Of a stretch of 64,000 nt of DNA, positions 16,333-27,497 are shown piece by piece (position 1 is the stretch's first letter; each line of letters begins with the position of its first letter). This DNA is from Mycolicibacterium wolinskyi (GTDB lineage: Bacteria > Actinomycetota > Actinomycetes > Mycobacteriales > Mycobacteriaceae). Where the stretch lies: positions 310,001 through 374,000 of the forward strand of contig NZ_LQQA01000006.1 in NCBI RefSeq assembly GCF_002101965.1. Direction: 5' to 3'. The notes under the pieces were generated by a model. The model saw only the letters and a list, made by a program, of their open reading frames with translations. It did no database searches and was not told the origin of the DNA. Position numbers and translations under genes: made by a program.

Positions 16333-18669
16333 ATGAACCGGAAAAATGTTATCCGCACGCTGACCGTGATCGCGGTTGTGCTGCTGCTGGGCTGGTCGTT
16401 CTTCTATTTCAGTGACGACACCCGCGGCTACAAGCCCGTCGACACCTCTGTGGCGCTCGCCCAGATCAACAGCGACAACGTCAACAGTGCGCAGATCGAC
16501 GACCGTGAACAGCAACTACGGCTCGATCTGAAGAGCGGCAACGACGCCACCGAGGACAGCAACAAGATCATCACCAAGTACCCGACGGGGTACGCGGTGA
16601 CGCTGTTCGACGCGCTGAACGCCAAGAACGCGAAGGTCAACACCGTCGTCAACCAGGGCAGCGTGCTCGGCTCGCTGCTCATCTACATGCTGCCGCTGTT
16701 GCTGCTGGTCGGCTTGTTCGTGATGTTCTCGCGCATGCAGGGCGGCGGCCGCATGGGCTTCGGCTTCGGCAAGTCGCGCGCCAAGCAGCTGTCCAAGGAC
16801 ATGCCCAAGACCACGTTCGCCGACGTCGCGGGTGTCGACGAGGCGGTCGAAGAGCTCTACGAGATCAAGGACTTCCTGCAGAACCCGTCGCGGTATCAGG
16901 CGCTGGGCGCCAAGATCCCCAAGGGCGTTCTGCTCTACGGCCCGCCCGGAACCGGTAAGACGCTGCTGGCGCGCGCCGTCGCCGGTGAGGCCGGTGTTCC
17001 GTTCTTCACGATTTCGGGTTCCGACTTCGTCGAGATGTTCGTCGGCGTCGGTGCCTCGCGCGTGCGCGACCTGTTCGAGCAGGCCAAGCAGAACAGCCCA
17101 TGCATCATCTTCGTCGACGAGATCGACGCCGTCGGCCGCCAGCGCGGCGCCGGCCTCGGCGGCGGCCACGACGAACGTGAGCAGACGCTGAACCAGTTGC
17201 TGGTCGAGATGGACGGCTTCGGCGATCGCCAGGGCGTCATCCTGATCGCCGCCACCAACCGGCCCGACATCCTCGACCCGGCGCTGCTGCGGCCCGGCCG
17301 TTTCGACCGCCAGATCCCGGTGTCCAACCCCGATCTGGCCGGCCGTCGCGCGGTGCTCAAGGTGCACTCGCAGGGCAAGCCCATCGCGCCCGATGCCGAT
17401 CTGGACGGACTCGCCAAGCGCACGGTCGGCATGTCCGGCGCCGATCTGGCCAACGTGATCAACGAGGCCGCGCTGCTGACCGCCCGCGAGAACGGCACGG
17501 TCATCACCGGCCCCGCGCTGGAGGAGGCGGTCGACCGCGTCGTCGGCGGCCCGCGCCGCAAGAGCCGCATCATCAGCGAGCACGAGAAGAAGATCACCGC
17601 CTATCACGAAGGCGGCCACACGCTCGCGGCCTGGGCGATGCCCGACATCGAGCCGATCTACAAGGTCACGATCCTGGCGCGCGGCCGCACCGGCGGCCAC
17701 GCCGTCGCCGTGCCCGAGGACGACAAGGGTCTGATGACCCGGTCGGAGATGATCGCCCGGCTCGTGTTCGCGATGGGCGGACGCGCGGCCGAGGAGCTGG
17801 TGTTCCGCGAGCCCACCACGGGCGCGGTGTCCGACATCGAGCAGGCCACCAAGATCGCGCGCGCCATGGTCACCGAGTACGGCATGAGCTCCAAGCTGGG
17901 CGCCGTGCGGTACGGCACCGAGCACGGCGACCCGTTCCTGGGCCGCACGATGGGCACGCAGGCCGACTACAGCCACGAAGTCGCCCAGATCATCGACGAC
18001 GAGATCCGCAAGCTCATCGAGGCTGCCCACACCGAGGCGTGGGAGATCCTCACCGAGTATCGCGACGTGCTCGACACGTTGGCCGGCGAATTGCTCGAGA
18101 AGGAGACGCTGCACCGCGCCGAACTGGAAGCCATCTTCGGCGAGGTGAAGAAGCGTCCGCGTCTGACCATGTTCGATGACTTCGGTGGCCGCGTGCCGTC
18201 GGACAAGCCGCCGATCAAGACCCCGGGCGAGCTAGCGATCGAACGCGGCGAACCGTGGCCGCCGCCGGTCCCCGAGCCGGCGTTCAAGGCCGCTATCGCG
18301 CAGGCGAGCCGCGAGGCCGAGGCTGCCCGCCAGAAGAACGGCGCGGGTACCAACGGGGCGCCGAGCAACGGCGCGCCCAATCCGACGCAGCCCGATTACG
18401 GTGCCCCGGCCGGCTGGCATGCCCCCGGCTGGCCACCGCCGCCGCAACAACAGCAACCGCAGCAGCCCGGATACCAGCCGCAGCAAGGCTATTGGTACCC
18501 GCCGCCGCATCCGTCGGGATGGCAACAGCCCCAGCCGTACCCGTATCAGCCCTACCCGCATCCCGGCCAGCAGGCAGGCAGTCCGGATCCCTCCGGACGG
18601 CAGCACGAGGAATCCGGCAAGGACGGCGGGCACACCGGTGACCGGTCAAATCCACCGGCGCACGGCTGA
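16333..18669 (+). CDS. ftsH: ATP-dependent zinc metalloprotease FtsH
   Basis: Membrane-bound AAA+ protease that extracts and degrades membrane and short-lived proteins. The 778-residue product has an N-terminal membrane segment (about residues 10-27), a short extracytoplasmic domain and a second membrane segment (about 113-132). The AAA module has Walker A G203-P-P-G-T-G-K209-T, Walker [10 protein letters not shown] and the second region of homology ending [10 protein letters not shown]. The peptidase site is H425-E-G-G-H429. The C-terminus is a long tail rich in Pro, Gln and Tyr, longer than in most bacteria. The upstream gap (16174-16332) holds TATAAC at 16251-16256 as a possible -10. folE follows after 18 bp, so the folate genes may be cotranscribed. 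Confidence 0.97.
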   Translation: MNRKNVIRTLTVIAVVLLLGWSFFYFSDDTRGYKPVDTSVALAQINSDNVNSAQIDDREQQLRLDLKSGNDATEDSNKIITKYPTGYAVTLFDALNAKNAKVNTVVNQGSVLGSLLIYMLPLLLLVGLFVMFSRMQGGGRMGFGFGKSRAKQLSKDMPKTTFADVAGVDEAVEELYEIKDFLQNPSRYQALGAKIPKGVLLYGPPGTGKTLLARAVAGEAGVPFFTISGSDFVEMFVGVGASRVRDLFEQAKQNSPCIIFVDEIDAVGRQRGAGLGGGHDEREQTLNQLLVEMDGFGDRQGVILIAATNRPDILDPALLRPGRFDRQIPVSNPDLAGRRAVLKVHSQGKPIAPDADLDGLAKRTVGMSGADLANVINEAALLTARENGTVITGPALEEAVDRVVGGPRRKSRIISEHEKKITAYHEGGHTLAAWAMPDIEPIYKVTILARGRTGGHAVAVPEDDKGLMTRSEMIARLVFAMGGRAAEELVFREPTTGAVSDIEQATKIARAMVTEYGMSSKLGAVRYGTEHGDPFLGRTMGTQADYSHEVAQIIDDEIRKLIEAAHTEAWEILTEYRDVLDTLAGELLEKETLHRAELEAIFGEVKKRPRLTMFDDFGGRVPSDKPPIKTPGELAIERGEPWPPPVPEPAFKAAIAQASREAEAARQKNGAGTNGAPSNGAPNPTQPDYGAPAGWHAPGWPPPPQQQQPQQPGYQPQQGYWYPPPHPSGWQQPQPYPYQPYPHPGQQAGSPDPSGRQHEESGKDGGHTGDRSNPPAHG

Positions 18670-18687
18670 TCCGAGAGCGGAGGCTTC

Positions 18688-19311
18688 ATGACGTCGGTTC
18701 GCGAGCACAACACCGCGACAAACAACGCCGCCAAGGACCATCGGGTGTTCGACCAGCCGCGGGCCGAGGCGGCGGTGCGGGAACTGCTCATCGCGATCGG
18801 TGAGGATCCCGACCGACAGGGGCTGGTCGACACTCCGGCCCGGGTCGCGCGCGCCTACAAGGAGTTGATGGCCGGTCTCTACACCGACCCCGACGCGGTG
18901 CTCAACACGACCTTCGACGAAGGCCACGACGAACTCGTACTGGTCAAGGAGATTCCGCTCTACTCCACGTGCGAGCACCATCTGGTGTCGTTCCATGGGG
19001 TGGCCCATGTCGGCTACATCCCGGGGGTCGACGGCAGGGTGACCGGCTTGTCGAAGATCGCCCGGCTCGTGGACCTGTACTCGAAGCGGCCGCAGGTGCA
19101 GGAACGCCTGACCGCGCAGATCGCCGACGCGCTGATGCGCAAGCTCGATCCGCGTGGCGCCATCGTGGTCGTCGAGGCCGAACATCTCTGCATGGCCATG
19201 CGCGGAGTTCGTAAGCCGGGCGCGGTGACCACGACCTCGGCCGTGCGCGGACAGTTCAAGACCGACAAGGCATCTCGGGCCGAGGCGCTGGAACTCATCC
19301 TGCGCAAGTGA
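18688..19311 (+). CDS. folE: GTP cyclohydrolase I
   Basis: First enzyme of tetrahydrofolate synthesis, converting GTP to 7,8-dihydroneopterin triphosphate. The 207-residue protein has the zinc-binding signature around [12 protein letters not shown] and the second zinc cysteine in [14 protein letters not shown] and [20 protein letters not shown], conserved in the active-site region, are also present. GCGGAGG lies about eight bases before the ATG. The last bases overlap folP (GTGA). The gene order ftsH-folE-folP-folB-folK is the same as in M. tuberculosis (Rv3610c-Rv3606c). Confidence 0.97.
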   Translation: MTSVREHNTATNNAAKDHRVFDQPRAEAAVRELLIAIGEDPDRQGLVDTPARVARAYKELMAGLYTDPDAVLNTTFDEGHDELVLVKEIPLYSTCEHHLVSFHGVAHVGYIPGVDGRVTGLSKIARLVDLYSKRPQVQERLTAQIADALMRKLDPRGAIVVVEAEHLCMAMRGVRKPGAVTTTSAVRGQFKTDKASRAEALELILRK

Positions 19312-20141
19312 GATCACCGCGCGTGCAGGTCATGGGGGTCGTGAACGTCACCGACGATTCCTTTTCCGACGGTGGCAAGTTCATCGACCGTGACCGCGCC
19401 GTCGAACACGGCCTCGCGTTGGCCGCGGCGGGCGCAGCGATCATCGACGTCGGTGGTGAGTCGACGCGGCCCGGCGCCGTTCGAGTGGACCCGGCCGTGG
19501 AGGCGTCCCGCGTCGCACCGGTGATCAGAGAGCTTGCCGCCCAAGGCATCACCATCAGCATCGACACCATGCATGCCGGCGTCGCGCGGGCGGCACTGGA
19601 AAGCGGCGCCAAGATCGTCAACGACGTCTCGGGCGGGCTGGCCGATCCGAACATGGCCGGAGTGGTGGCGGACGCCAAGGTGCCGTGGGTGCTCATGCAC
19701 TGGCGGTCGGTGGGCGCAGACCAACCGCACCATGTCCCGGGCTACCGCGACGTGGTCGCCGAGGTGCGCACCGAGCTGCTCGGCGCGGTCGACGCCGCCG
19801 TCGCCGCCGGGGTCGATCCCGACCGGTTGATCATCGATCCCGGATTGGGTTTCGCCAAGACCGCCCAGCACAATTGGGCTCTGTTGCACGCGCTGCCGGA
19901 GTTCGTCGCGACCGGGATCCCGGTCCTGGTCGGCGCATCACGCAAACGCTTTCTCGGTTCACTGCTGGCCGGCCCGGACGGCGAGCCGCGACCGCCAGGC
20001 GGCCGCGAAACCGCCACCGCGGTGATATCCGCTCTTGCCGGCCTGCACGGCGCATGGGGTGTTCGTGTGCACGACGTGGTAGCTTCCGTCGACGCGCTGA
20101 AGGTCCTGGATGCCTGGAACTCGGGAGGTCGGAGTGGCTGA
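19308..20141 (+). CDS. folP: Dihydropteroate synthase
   Basis: Condenses dihydropterin pyrophosphate with p-aminobenzoate; the sulfonamide target. The 277-residue TIM barrel shows both family signatures, [16 protein letters not shown] at the N-terminus and [13 protein letters not shown] shortly after, plus [15 protein letters not shown] and GASRKRFLG later on. The length matches FolP1 of M. tuberculosis. The GTG start is inside the folE stop (GTGA), and the end overlaps folB by 8 bp, so translation is coupled through the folate operon. Confidence 0.96.
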   Translation: MRSPRVQVMGVVNVTDDSFSDGGKFIDRDRAVEHGLALAAAGAAIIDVGGESTRPGAVRVDPAVEASRVAPVIRELAAQGITISIDTMHAGVARAALESGAKIVNDVSGGLADPNMAGVVADAKVPWVLMHWRSVGADQPHHVPGYRDVVAEVRTELLGAVDAAVAAGVDPDRLIIDPGLGFAKTAQHNWALLHALPEFVATGIPVLVGASRKRFLGSLLAGPDGEPRPPGGRETATAVISALAGLHGAWGVRVHDVVASVDALKVLDAWNSGGRSG

Positions 20142-20514
20142 TCGAATCGAGTTGCGCGGCTTGAAGGTTCGAGGCAACCACGGGGTGTTCCACCATGAGC
20201 GCCGCGACGGGCAGGACTTCGTCGTCGACATCACGGTGTGGCTGGACCTGCGCCGCGCGGCAGCCACCGACGACCTCGCCGAAACACTGGATTACGGGGC
20301 GCTGGCGCAGCGCGCCGCCGACATCGTCGCCGGGCCGCCGCGCAACCTCATCGAGACGGTCTCGGCCGAGATCGCCGACGACCTCATGGCTGACGAGCGG
20401 CTGCACGCGGTCGAAGTCGTCGTCCACAAACCGAGCGCGCCCATCCCACTGACCTTCGACGATGTCGCGGTGGTGGCCAGGCGGTCGCGGCGGGGTGAGC
20501 GGGGCACGAAATGA
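20134..20514 (+). CDS. folB: Dihydroneopterin aldolase
   Basis: Cleaves 7,8-dihydroneopterin to 6-hydroxymethyl-dihydropterin and glycolaldehyde. The 126-residue protein begins [17 protein letters not shown], with the conserved GxHGV and E-R-x-x-G-Q-x-F-V-V-D motif, then [20 protein letters not shown] and the catalytic-lysine region [10 protein letters not shown]. The GTG at 20134 is chosen over an ATG at 20110 because GGGAGG precedes it by five bases and the product then aligns with the M. tuberculosis enzyme. It overlaps folP by 8 bp and folK by 4 bp. Confidence 0.95.
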   Translation: MADRIELRGLKVRGNHGVFHHERRDGQDFVVDITVWLDLRRAAATDDLAETLDYGALAQRAADIVAGPPRNLIETVSAEIADDLMADERLHAVEVVVHKPSAPIPLTFDDVAVVARRSRRGERGTK

Positions 20515-21047
20515 GCCGCGTCGTGTTGTCGATTGGGTCGAATCTCGGCGACCGGCTCGCGCGGCTGCAGTCCGTGCTCGACGGGCTCGGCCCGGCTGTG
20601 CGGGCGGTGTCGCCGGTGTATGAGACCGCGGCCTGGGGCGGCGTGGAACAAGGGCCGTTCTTGAACGCGGTGCTCCTCGCCGACGATCCGGATCTGGACG
20701 GTCACGGGTGGTTGCGGCGCGGCCAGGAACTCGAGCAGGCGGCCGGCCGCGTGCGCGGTCAGCGCTGGGGTCCCCGGACCCTCGACGTCGACCTGGTCAC
20801 ATGCCACGACGGCGACGACGAGATCGTCTCCCGCGACGACGGGCTGACGTTGCCGCATCCGCTGGCCCACCTGCGCGCCTTCGTGCTCATTCCGTGGCTG
20901 GCGGTGGATCCCGACGCCACCTTGACCGTGTCGGGCGAACAGCGTCCCGTGCAGCGCCTGCTATCCGAGATCGATCCGGCCGAGCGAGCCGGGGTCACGC
21001 GCACCGACCTCGTGCTCGAACTGCGAACAGAGCCGGCACCCGACTGA
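20511..21047 (+). CDS. folK: 6-hydroxymethyl-7,8-dihydropterin pyrophosphokinase
   Basis: Transfers pyrophosphate from ATP to the pterin, making the FolP substrate. The 178-residue protein has the HPPK hallmarks: [11 protein letters not shown] at the N-terminus, [11 protein letters not shown], a Q-x-P-F-L-N-A-like loop (EQGPFLNAV) and the signature [13 protein letters not shown], followed by [13 protein letters not shown]. It starts inside the folB stop (ATGA), and its TGA overlaps the next ATG (TGATG), extending the coupled folate operon into a small membrane-protein gene. Confidence 0.96.
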   Translation: MSRVVLSIGSNLGDRLARLQSVLDGLGPAVRAVSPVYETAAWGGVEQGPFLNAVLLADDPDLDGHGWLRRGQELEQAAGRVRGQRWGPRTLDVDLVTCHDGDDEIVSRDDGLTLPHPLAHLRAFVLIPWLAVDPDATLTVSGEQRPVQRLLSEIDPAERAGVTRTDLVLELRTEPAPD

Positions 21048-21523
21048 TGGGCCCGACCCGTAAACGTGACCTCACTGCCGGCGCCGTCGTCGTCGCCGTG
21101 CTCGGCTATCTGCTGATCACCTTGCTGTACCGGTGGTTCCCGCCGATAACCGTGTGGACCGGCCTGTCGCTGCTCGCGGTCGCGATCGCCGAGGCAGGCT
21201 GGGCCTTCTACGTCCGGGCCAAGATCAACGACGGTGAGATCGGGGTCGGCGGAGGCAGGCTGCATCCGCTCGCGGTGGCCCGCTCGGTGGTGATCGCCAA
21301 GGCCTCGGCCTGGGTGGGTGCACTGGTGGCGGGCTGGTGGATCGGCGTGCTGGTCTACCTGTTGCCCAGACGCGCCACGATCCGCGTTGCCGGCGAGGAC
21401 ACCGCGGGTGTGGTGGTCGCCGCCGTCAGCGCGCTCGCGCTCGCCGTCGCCGGGCTGTGGTTGCAGCATTGCTGCAAGTCACCGGAGGAGCCGCCCGAGA
21501 ACGGTGACGCGGCGCCGGAGTGA
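21047..21523 (+). CDS. DUF3180 membrane protein (Rv3605c family)
   Basis: A 158-residue integral membrane protein with four hydrophobic segments (about residues 12-32, 35-56, 80-103 and 118-138) and an acidic C-terminus. The N-terminal MGPTRKRDL motif and GGRLHPLAVARSVV between segments 2 and 3 are conserved in the actinobacterial DUF3180 family. Function is unknown. Its constant position after folK and 1 bp overlap with it suggest cotranscription, but a direct role in folate synthesis is not shown. Confidence 0.88.
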   Translation: MGPTRKRDLTAGAVVVAVLGYLLITLLYRWFPPITVWTGLSLLAVAIAEAGWAFYVRAKINDGEIGVGGGRLHPLAVARSVVIAKASAWVGALVAGWWIGVLVYLLPRRATIRVAGEDTAGVVVAAVSALALAVAGLWLQHCCKSPEEPPENGDAAPE

Positions 21524-21600
21524 ACGCGGGCCGAACTTGGATCGCCGAATCGCCGCCGCGGTCGACACGCTAGGTGACCAGTGCCAGGTACAGTCGGCCC

Positions 21601-23070
21601 ATGACCGTTCTGCCCCGCGGTGGTCGGCCACGGCGCGGCGGCCGAAGGCCAGGCTGGCTGCTCTTGACGGTGTTGCTGGTGCTCGCCATTTTGGCGAGTT
21701 CGGCGCTGGTGTTCACCGACCGTGTGGAGTTGCTGAAATTAGCCGTCATTCTGGCGTTGTGGGCTGCCGTGGTGGCCGCCTTCGTTTCTGTGATCTACCG
21801 CCGCCAGAGTGACCTCGACCAGGCCAAGGCGCGGGACCTGAAACTGGTCTACGACCTGCAGCTCGATCGCGAGATCTCGGCTCGCCGCGAATACGAGCTG
21901 ACCGTCGAGACCCAGCTGCGCCGCGAGCTGGCCTCAGAGCTGCGGGCCCAGGCTGCCGACGAGGTCGCCGCGCTGCGCGCCGAACTTGCTGCGCTCCGGG
22001 CCAATCTGGAAATTCTGTTCGACACCGACCTCGCGCACCGTCCCGCGATCGAAACCGACAAGAGTGCGGTGCGATCCGCCGGCCGCGTGAAGGCCAGCCG
22101 GCTCGACGTACCCGAGGTTCGTGACGTCGAAGCCACCGACATCCGCTCGGTCCGCACCGAGGAAAGCCCCATCATCGACGTGCCGGCCGAACCGCATCCG
22201 CCGGAGAACGATTGGCCGCCGACGCCACCGGCCGACGGCGGCGCACACCGGTTCCCGTCGCAGCGCCCGCCCGCCCCCGAGCAGCCACGCCGCAGGCGAC
22301 GCCAGGCCGAAGAACAGCAGGCACCGCCGCCGCGCAAGCCCGAACCGCAGCCCGCGCCACCGCCCGCTCCGCAACCCGCCGCGCGCCAGACCGAGCGTCC
22401 GGTCGAAGAACCCGCGGCGCGTCGGCACTCGATGGACGCCCGGCCCGAGCCCCGGCAACCCGAGCCCCAGTCAGCCTGGGCGCCGCCCCCGCCGCCACCG
22501 ACGATGCCGCCGTTGCAGCCGTCGCCGACGATCGACGCGCCGAAGCCCGAACCGCGCAGCGAACCCGCGGCGGCCGGCTGGACGCCCGCACCGGCCGAGG
22601 GCCAGTGGATTCCGGCAGGTGCACCGGGCAGCAACTGGTCTGCGCCAGTGAAGGAAAACGGGGCATCACCCGAGTACGTCGGTCGGCGCCGGGCACCGGA
22701 GCCTGCCGACGCCGCCGAGCCCGCTCCGCCGGCTCCGCCGACCCAAGCTGCTCCGCCGGCTCCGCCGTCCCAGGCCCCCGCGCCGGCTCCGCCGGCGATG
22801 TCTGCCCCGGCGCCCGAACCACCCCGCGGCCGCCACTCCGCCCCGGCCGACGCCGGCGATCCCGGCCGCCCCGGTGCGCAACCCGCCCCGGTGCTCGCAA
22901 CCGAGCCCGCAGAGCCCCCGCCGCCACCCCAGCCCGAGCGGGCCTCACGGCACCGCAGCGACGACGAACCGAGTGGTCAGCACGCCGACGGGCAGTCGGC
23001 CGCCGAACTGCTGGCCCGGTTCCAGGCCGCCCCGACGGGAGGCGGGCGTCGCCGCCGCCGCGACGAGTGA
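21601..23070 (+). CDS. Membrane protein with coiled coil and long Pro/Ala-rich tail (Rv3604c family)
   Basis: A 489-residue protein. After a basic start (RGGRPRRGGRRPGW) come two close hydrophobic segments (about residues 20-40 and 44-63). A strongly charged helical region follows, probably a coiled coil (residues about 67-145; LRRELASELRAQAADEVAALRAEL). The rest is low-complexity Pro/Ala/Glu-rich sequence. The first 140 residues match the M. tuberculosis protein as I recall it, but the tail is much longer here. The ATG at 21601 fits the homologue. The anchored coiled coil with a flexible tail suggests an envelope or divisome scaffold; that is inference. Confidence 0.85.
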   Translation: MTVLPRGGRPRRGGRRPGWLLLTVLLVLAILASSALVFTDRVELLKLAVILALWAAVVAAFVSVIYRRQSDLDQAKARDLKLVYDLQLDREISARREYELTVETQLRRELASELRAQAADEVAALRAELAALRANLEILFDTDLAHRPAIETDKSAVRSAGRVKASRLDVPEVRDVEATDIRSVRTEESPIIDVPAEPHPPENDWPPTPPADGGAHRFPSQRPPAPEQPRRRRRQAEEQQAPPPRKPEPQPAPPPAPQPAARQTERPVEEPAARRHSMDARPEPRQPEPQSAWAPPPPPPTMPPLQPSPTIDAPKPEPRSEPAAAGWTPAPAEGQWIPAGAPGSNWSAPVKENGASPEYVGRRRAPEPADAAEPAPPAPPTQAAPPAPPSQAPAPAPPAMSAPAPEPPRGRHSAPADAGDPGRPGAQPAPVLATEPAEPPPPPQPERASRHRSDDEPSGQHADGQSAAELLARFQAAPTGGGRRRRRDE

Positions 23071-23152
23071 GTTAGTCTCGTGGCAACCGTCCGGTACCCG
23101 CAGCGCGGGACTGGAACGTATGAAATCACTTCGACTTGTGAGGTCGTCTGCA

Positions 23153-24100
23153 ATGGAGCAGTCCCCCGCGCGCGGGTGGAGTCCGCCTGACGGACTGCGC
23201 CCGGCGCGGCTGAGCGTCGGCATCGTGTCCGCGGGCCGCGTCGGCACCGCGCTCGGCTACGCCCTTGAGCGAGCCGAGCATGTCGTGGTGGCCTGCAGCG
23301 CCATCTCAGAACCCTCCCGGTTGCGGGCACAGCGCCGGCTCCCGGACACCGCAATCCTGCCGGTACACGACGTCGCCCAGCGGTCCGAGCTGCTCCTGCT
23401 GACCGTTCCCGACGCCGAACTCGCCGGTTTGGTCTCCGGGCTCGCCACGACCGGGGCCGTCCGTCCTGGCACCATCGTCGCCCACACGTCCGGCGCGAAC
23501 GGCGTCGCAATACTGGCGCCGCTGGCCGAACAAGGATGTATCCCGTTGGCCATTCACCCGGCGATGACATTCACCGGATCGGACGAGGACATCGCCCGGC
23601 TCCCCGACACCTGCTTCGGGATCACCGCGGCCGACGAGGTCGGCTACGCGATCGGCCAATCCCTCGTGTTGGAGATCGGCGGCGAGCCGTTCCGGGTGCG
23701 GGAAGACGCCAGAACCCAGTACCACGCGGCCCTCGCCCACGCCAGCAATCATCTGGTCACGCTCGTCCTCGACTCGGTCGACGCGCTCCGCGCCTCATTG
23801 CGCGGTCAGGAACTGCTCGGCCAGGAAATCGTCGGTGACGAGCCGGGCGGCATCGCCGAACGCGTGGTGGCCCCGCTGGCCCGCGCGGCGCTGGAGAATG
23901 CGCTGCAACGCGGGCAGGCCGCCCTCACCGGACCAGTGGCACGCGGCGACGCGGCGGCGGTCGCAGCGCATCTGAATGCCCTGCAGGAACTGGATCCTGA
24001 ACTGGCACAGTCGTATCGGGCCAACTCACTGCGCACCGCGCAGCGGGCCCACTCGCCCAAGGAGATCTTTGCGGTGCTGGCAGAAGCGAGCGAACAATGA
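23153..24100 (+). CDS. Rossmann-fold / DUF2520 domain protein (Rv3603c family)
   Basis: A 315-residue protein with an N-terminal NAD(P)-binding Rossmann fold (residues about 19-140; [18 protein letters not shown]) and a C-terminal all-helical DUF2520 domain containing [15 protein letters not shown]. The architecture resembles 2-dehydropantoate reductase and F420-dependent oxidoreductases. It sits immediately before panC-panD-coaX and overlaps panC by 4 bp, so it is a plausible candidate for the missing ketopantoate reductase step, but this is inference. The ATG at 23153 has GAGG nine bases upstream. Confidence 0.85.
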   Translation: MEQSPARGWSPPDGLRPARLSVGIVSAGRVGTALGYALERAEHVVVACSAISEPSRLRAQRRLPDTAILPVHDVAQRSELLLLTVPDAELAGLVSGLATTGAVRPGTIVAHTSGANGVAILAPLAEQGCIPLAIHPAMTFTGSDEDIARLPDTCFGITAADEVGYAIGQSLVLEIGGEPFRVREDARTQYHAALAHASNHLVTLVLDSVDALRASLRGQELLGQEIVGDEPGGIAERVVAPLARAALENALQRGQAALTGPVARGDAAAVAAHLNALQELDPELAQSYRANSLRTAQRAHSPKEIFAVLAEASEQ

Positions 24101-25038
24101 CAATCAGCAAGGCGCCGAAGTTCACGCCAGGCGAACTCAACGTCTACTCCGCACCCGCCGACGTCGCCGCGGTCACGCGGGCGCTGCGGACCAGCGGTCG
24201 ACGAGTGACGCTCGTGCCAACGATGGGCGCACTGCACGAAGGCCATCTGACACTCGTGCGGGCCGCCAAGCGGGTGCCCGGGGCGGTCGTGGTGGTGTCG
24301 ATCTTCGTCAACCCGCTGCAGTTCGGCGCGGGCGAAGATCTCGACGCGTACCCGCGCACCCTCGACGACGACCTTGAAGCGTTGCGTGCCGAAGGTGTCG
24401 AGATCGCGTTCACCCCGACGGGCTCGGACATGTATCCGACCGGCCCCCGTACCTCGGTGCATCCCGGCCCGCTCGGTGAAGAACTCGAAGGCGCTTCTCG
24501 CCCAGGGCATTTCGCGGGTGTGCTGACGGTCGTGCTCAAGCTCTTCCAGATCGTGCGACCCGATCGCGCCTACTTCGGCGAAAAGGACTACCAGCAGTTG
24601 GCATTGCTGCGGCAGATGGTCGCCGACCTCAACGTCGATGTGCAGATCGTCGGCGTCCCGACGGTGCGCGAATCCGACGGGCTGGCCCTGTCATCGCGCA
24701 ACCGCTACCTCGACGCCGACGAGCGCGAACAGGCCGGCGCACTCTCGGCGGCGTTGCTCGCGGGCAAATATGCCGCCGCGGGCGGTGCCGACGCCGCGGT
24801 GGACGCCGCGCGGGCAGTGCTCGACGAGGTCCCCGCGATCCAGGTCGACTACCTGCAGGTGCGCGACCCCATGCTCGGCCCGGCGCCATACGAAGGTGCG
24901 GCCCGGCTGCTGGTCGCCGCCCGGCTCGGACGCACCCGGCTGCTGGACAACATCGCCGTCGACATCGGAGCGTCCGCGGGCATCGACGGACATCCACGGG
25001 TCTCTGACGACAACCATGAACTCCCTTGGAGGAACTGA
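24097..25038 (+). CDS. panC: Pantothenate synthetase
   Basis: Joins pantoate and beta-alanine using ATP through a pantoyl-adenylate. The 313-residue protein has the HIGH-like motif [12 protein letters not shown], the [10 protein letters not shown] loop, the pantoate-binding region FCGVL-like [23 protein letters not shown] and the KMSKS-equivalent [11 protein letters not shown]. The start overlaps the previous stop (ATGA), and the stop overlaps panD (TGATG), so the cluster is translationally coupled. Confidence 0.96.
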   Translation: MTISKAPKFTPGELNVYSAPADVAAVTRALRTSGRRVTLVPTMGALHEGHLTLVRAAKRVPGAVVVVSIFVNPLQFGAGEDLDAYPRTLDDDLEALRAEGVEIAFTPTGSDMYPTGPRTSVHPGPLGEELEGASRPGHFAGVLTVVLKLFQIVRPDRAYFGEKDYQQLALLRQMVADLNVDVQIVGVPTVRESDGLALSSRNRYLDADEREQAGALSAALLAGKYAAAGGADAAVDAARAVLDEVPAIQVDYLQVRDPMLGPAPYEGAARLLVAARLGRTRLLDNIAVDIGASAGIDGHPRVSDDNHELPWRN

Positions 25039-25445
25039 TGCAGCGCACGATGCTGAAATCGAAGATCCACCGCGCCACCGTGACGCAGGCCGACCTGCAC
25101 TACGTCGGCTCGGTGACCATCGACGCCGACCTCATGGAGGCAGCCGATCTGCTCGAAGGTGAGCAGGTGACGATCGTCGACATCGACAACGGCGCCCGGC
25201 TGGTGACCTATGCCATCACCGGCGAGCGCGGCACCGGGGTCATCGGAATCAACGGTGCGGCAGCGCATCTCATTCATCCCGGCGATCTGATCATCCTGAT
25301 CGCCTACGGCGTGATGGAGGACGCCGAGGCGCGCAGCTACCAGCCGCGCGTGGTGTTCGTCGACGCTGACAACAAGCAGATCGACCTCGGTCACGATCCC
25401 GCGTTCGTGCCTGCCGATGCCGCCGAACTGATGTCGCCGCGATAA
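25038..25445 (+). CDS. panD: Aspartate 1-decarboxylase
   Basis: Makes beta-alanine from L-aspartate with a pyruvoyl cofactor formed by self-cleavage. The 135-residue proenzyme has the cleavage site G24-S25 within HYVGSVTID, the catalytic K9 in [11 protein letters not shown], and the C-terminal [10 protein letters not shown] segment that in M. tuberculosis is linked to PanD stability and pyrazinamide action. GGAGG lies five bases upstream of the ATG at 25038, which makes it the clear choice over an in-frame ATG at 25026. Its stop overlaps coaX (TAATG). Confidence 0.97.
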   Translation: MQRTMLKSKIHRATVTQADLHYVGSVTIDADLMEAADLLEGEQVTIVDIDNGARLVTYAITGERGTGVIGINGAAAHLIHPGDLIILIAYGVMEDAEARSYQPRVVFVDADNKQIDLGHDPAFVPADAAELMSPR

Positions 25446-26260
25446 TGCTGCTCGCCATCGACGTCCGCAACACGCACACCATCGTCGGGCTGATCTCCGG
25501 ATCTGGGGATCACGCAAAGGTGGTGCAGCAGTGGCGGATCCGGACCGAATCCGAGGTGACCGCCGACGAGTTGGCCCTCACCATCGACGGCCTGATCGGG
25601 GACGACTCCGAACGCTTGACCGGAGCGGCGGGGTTGTCGACGGTGCCGTCGGTGCTGCACGAGGTGCGGTTGATGCTCGAGCAGTACTGGCCGTCGGTGC
25701 CGCACGTCCTGATCGAGCCGGGGGTGCGTACCGGGATCCCGTTGCTCGTCGACAACCCCAAAGAGGTCGGCGCCGACCGGATCGTGAATTGCCTTGCGGC
25801 GTATCACAAATACGGGACGGCGGCGATCGTCGTCGACTTCGGCTCCTCGATCTGTGTCGACGTGGTCTCGGCCAAGGGCGAGTTCCTCGGCGGCGCGATC
25901 GCCCCAGGCGTGCAGGTGTCCTCCGATGCCGCTGCGGCCCGTTCGGCGGCACTGCGCCGCGTCGAGCTGACCCGACCGCGCTCGGTGGTCGGCAAGAACA
26001 CCGTGGAGTGCATGCAAGCCGGCGCGGTTTTCGGATTCGCCGGGTTGGTCGACGGTTTGGTCAATCGCGTCCGAGAGGACGTCGACGGCTTCGCGGGCAC
26101 CGACGTCGCGGTCGTCGCCACCGGATATACCGCTCCGCTGGTGCTGCCCGATCTGCGGACCGTCGAACACTACGACCGCCACCTGACCCTCGACGGGCTT
26201 CGTCTGGTCTTCGAACGCAACCGGGACAACCAGCGAGGTCGGCTCAAGCCCGCGCGTTGA
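25445..26260 (+). CDS. coaX: Type III pantothenate kinase
   Basis: Phosphorylates pantothenate, the first committed step of coenzyme A synthesis. The 271-residue ASKHA-fold protein has the phosphate loop [11 protein letters not shown] at the N-terminus, the pantothenate-binding GADRIVNC, the [11 protein letters not shown] phosphate-2 motif, GGAIAPGVQ and [19 protein letters not shown]. It completes the pantothenate/CoA run panC-panD-coaX with overlapping start and stop codons. It converges on the PLP deaminase gene with a single base between stops. Confidence 0.95.
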   Translation: MLLAIDVRNTHTIVGLISGSGDHAKVVQQWRIRTESEVTADELALTIDGLIGDDSERLTGAAGLSTVPSVLHEVRLMLEQYWPSVPHVLIEPGVRTGIPLLVDNPKEVGADRIVNCLAAYHKYGTAAIVVDFGSSICVDVVSAKGEFLGGAIAPGVQVSSDAAAARSAALRRVELTRPRSVVGKNTVECMQAGAVFGFAGLVDGLVNRVREDVDGFAGTDVAVVATGYTAPLVLPDLRTVEHYDRHLTLDGLRLVFERNRDNQRGRLKPAR

Positions 26261-26261
26261 C

Positions 26262-27491
26262 CTAGAAGAACGTCCGCACCAGATCGATCACGCGGTCGTC
26301 GTCATCGAGCAGCGGGATCAATTGCCATTTGTCGAATGTGGTGCAGGGATGGGAAATTCCGAACGGCAGCCATTCGCCCACCCGCACCGAATCGGCAGAT
26401 CCCAATTGCAGGAATGCGTGCTGGTCGTTGAGTTTTGTCACCGCGCTTGCCGGCAGACCGAGGGGGACCGGGAGCCCGGCGTCGAATGACACGTCGCGCC
26501 GGCCCATGGTCACGAGCGCCAGTTCGGGCTCGGGCCGCGAGACGACTTGCCCCCACACCTGCATCGCGGCCCGCAGCTCCAGCGGCGACGTGCGTGCGTA
26601 CAGACCGTCGTCGTGCGTGAGATAACACCCGCTGCGCAGCACCGTCCGCACCGTCAAACCCTCGGGCCAGCCGCCGGTGAGCAGATCGGTGACCGCGTCG
26701 AAGTACGTACTGCCGCCTGCGGTCACGATCACCTCGTCGTCCTCGAAGACGCCGGCCAGCCGCACCACGGCTGCTCGCAATTCGCCCAGATAGGCCCGCA
26801 CGTCGGCGATCGCACCAGCCGTCACGTCATGCCCGGTGGCCGCCTCGTATCCCGCCACCCCGACCAGCCGTAACTTCGGGCTGGCGGCCACGGCCCGGGC
26901 GACCTCGTCGACCTCATCGGCGCTACGGCATCCAGTGCGCCCACCGGCCATACCCACCTCGACGCACACGTCCACCGGACGCCCGGCCCCGGCCAGCGCC
27001 GCCGTCATCAACTCTGCGCCGGCAACCGAATCCACCCAGCACACCACGTGAAAATCGGGGTTGGCATCGAGCTCGGCGGCCAGCCAGCGCAGGCCCGCGG
27101 TGTCGGTGACCTCGTTGGCCAGGACCACATCGCGAAAGCCGAATGCCCGAAAGACGCGCACCTGGCTCACGGTCGCGGCGGTCACCGCACAGGCACCGGC
27201 CTGGAATTGGCGGGCCAGCAGCTGCGGGGCCATATGGGTCTTGCCATGCGGGGCCAATTCGACGCTGCGGTCGCGGCACCAGTTCGCCATCGTCACGAGA
27301 TTGTGCGCGAGCGCGGATTCGCGCAGGACGCATACCGGGCCGACGACGTCGTCGTCGAACAGCCGGGGGCGGCGGGCGGCGATCTGCGCGGGCGTCTGGC
27401 CCCACCACGAGGCGGGCAGTCCCTTGAATCGCCAGTCGATCGGCTCCTCGGCCAGTGCGGCCAGGCTCGGCGCGCTCCATGGTGCGGTCAC
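26262..27491 (-). CDS. PLP-dependent amino acid deaminase / D-serine dehydratase-like protein
   Basis: A 409-residue fold-type III PLP enzyme. The Schiff-base lysine is in [12 protein letters not shown], and the alanine-racemase-like barrel runs to about residue 270 with the [13 protein letters not shown] turn. The C-terminal D-serine-dehydratase domain ends in [11 protein letters not shown], whose His and Cys bind zinc in this family. It probably deaminates or isomerises a D- or hydroxy-amino acid; the substrate is unknown. The GTG at 27491 is only 23 bp from the divergent lysS start. It has no ribosome binding site, but TTAAAT lies six bases upstream, consistent with a leaderless transcript. 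Confidence 0.82.
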   Translation of the reverse strand: MTAPWSAPSLAALAEEPIDWRFKGLPASWWGQTPAQIAARRPRLFDDDVVGPVCVLRESALAHNLVTMANWCRDRSVELAPHGKTHMAPQLLARQFQAGACAVTAATVSQVRVFRAFGFRDVVLANEVTDTAGLRWLAAELDANPDFHVVCWVDSVAGAELMTAALAGAGRPVDVCVEVGMAGGRTGCRSADEVDEVARAVAASPKLRLVGVAGYEAATGHDVTAGAIADVRAYLGELRAAVVRLAGVFEDDEVIVTAGGSTYFDAVTDLLTGGWPEGLTVRTVLRSGCYLTHDDGLYARTSPLELRAAMQVWGQVVSRPEPELALVTMGRRDVSFDAGLPVPLGLPASAVTKLNDQHAFLQLGSADSVRVGEWLPFGISHPCTTFDKWQLIPLLDDDDRVIDLVRTFF

Positions 27492-27497
27492 GTGTTC

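Noticed and set aside
16516..18114. Long minus-strand frame opposite ftsH
   Set aside because: Shadow frame; the product is Leu/Asp/His/Val repetitive, and FtsH motifs are unambiguous on the plus strand.
22700..22830. Short GCTCCGCCG-type tandem repeats considered as a repeat locus or CRISPR
   Set aside because: They are in frame, encode Ala-Pro-Pro units of the membrane protein tail and lack spacer/repeat structure.
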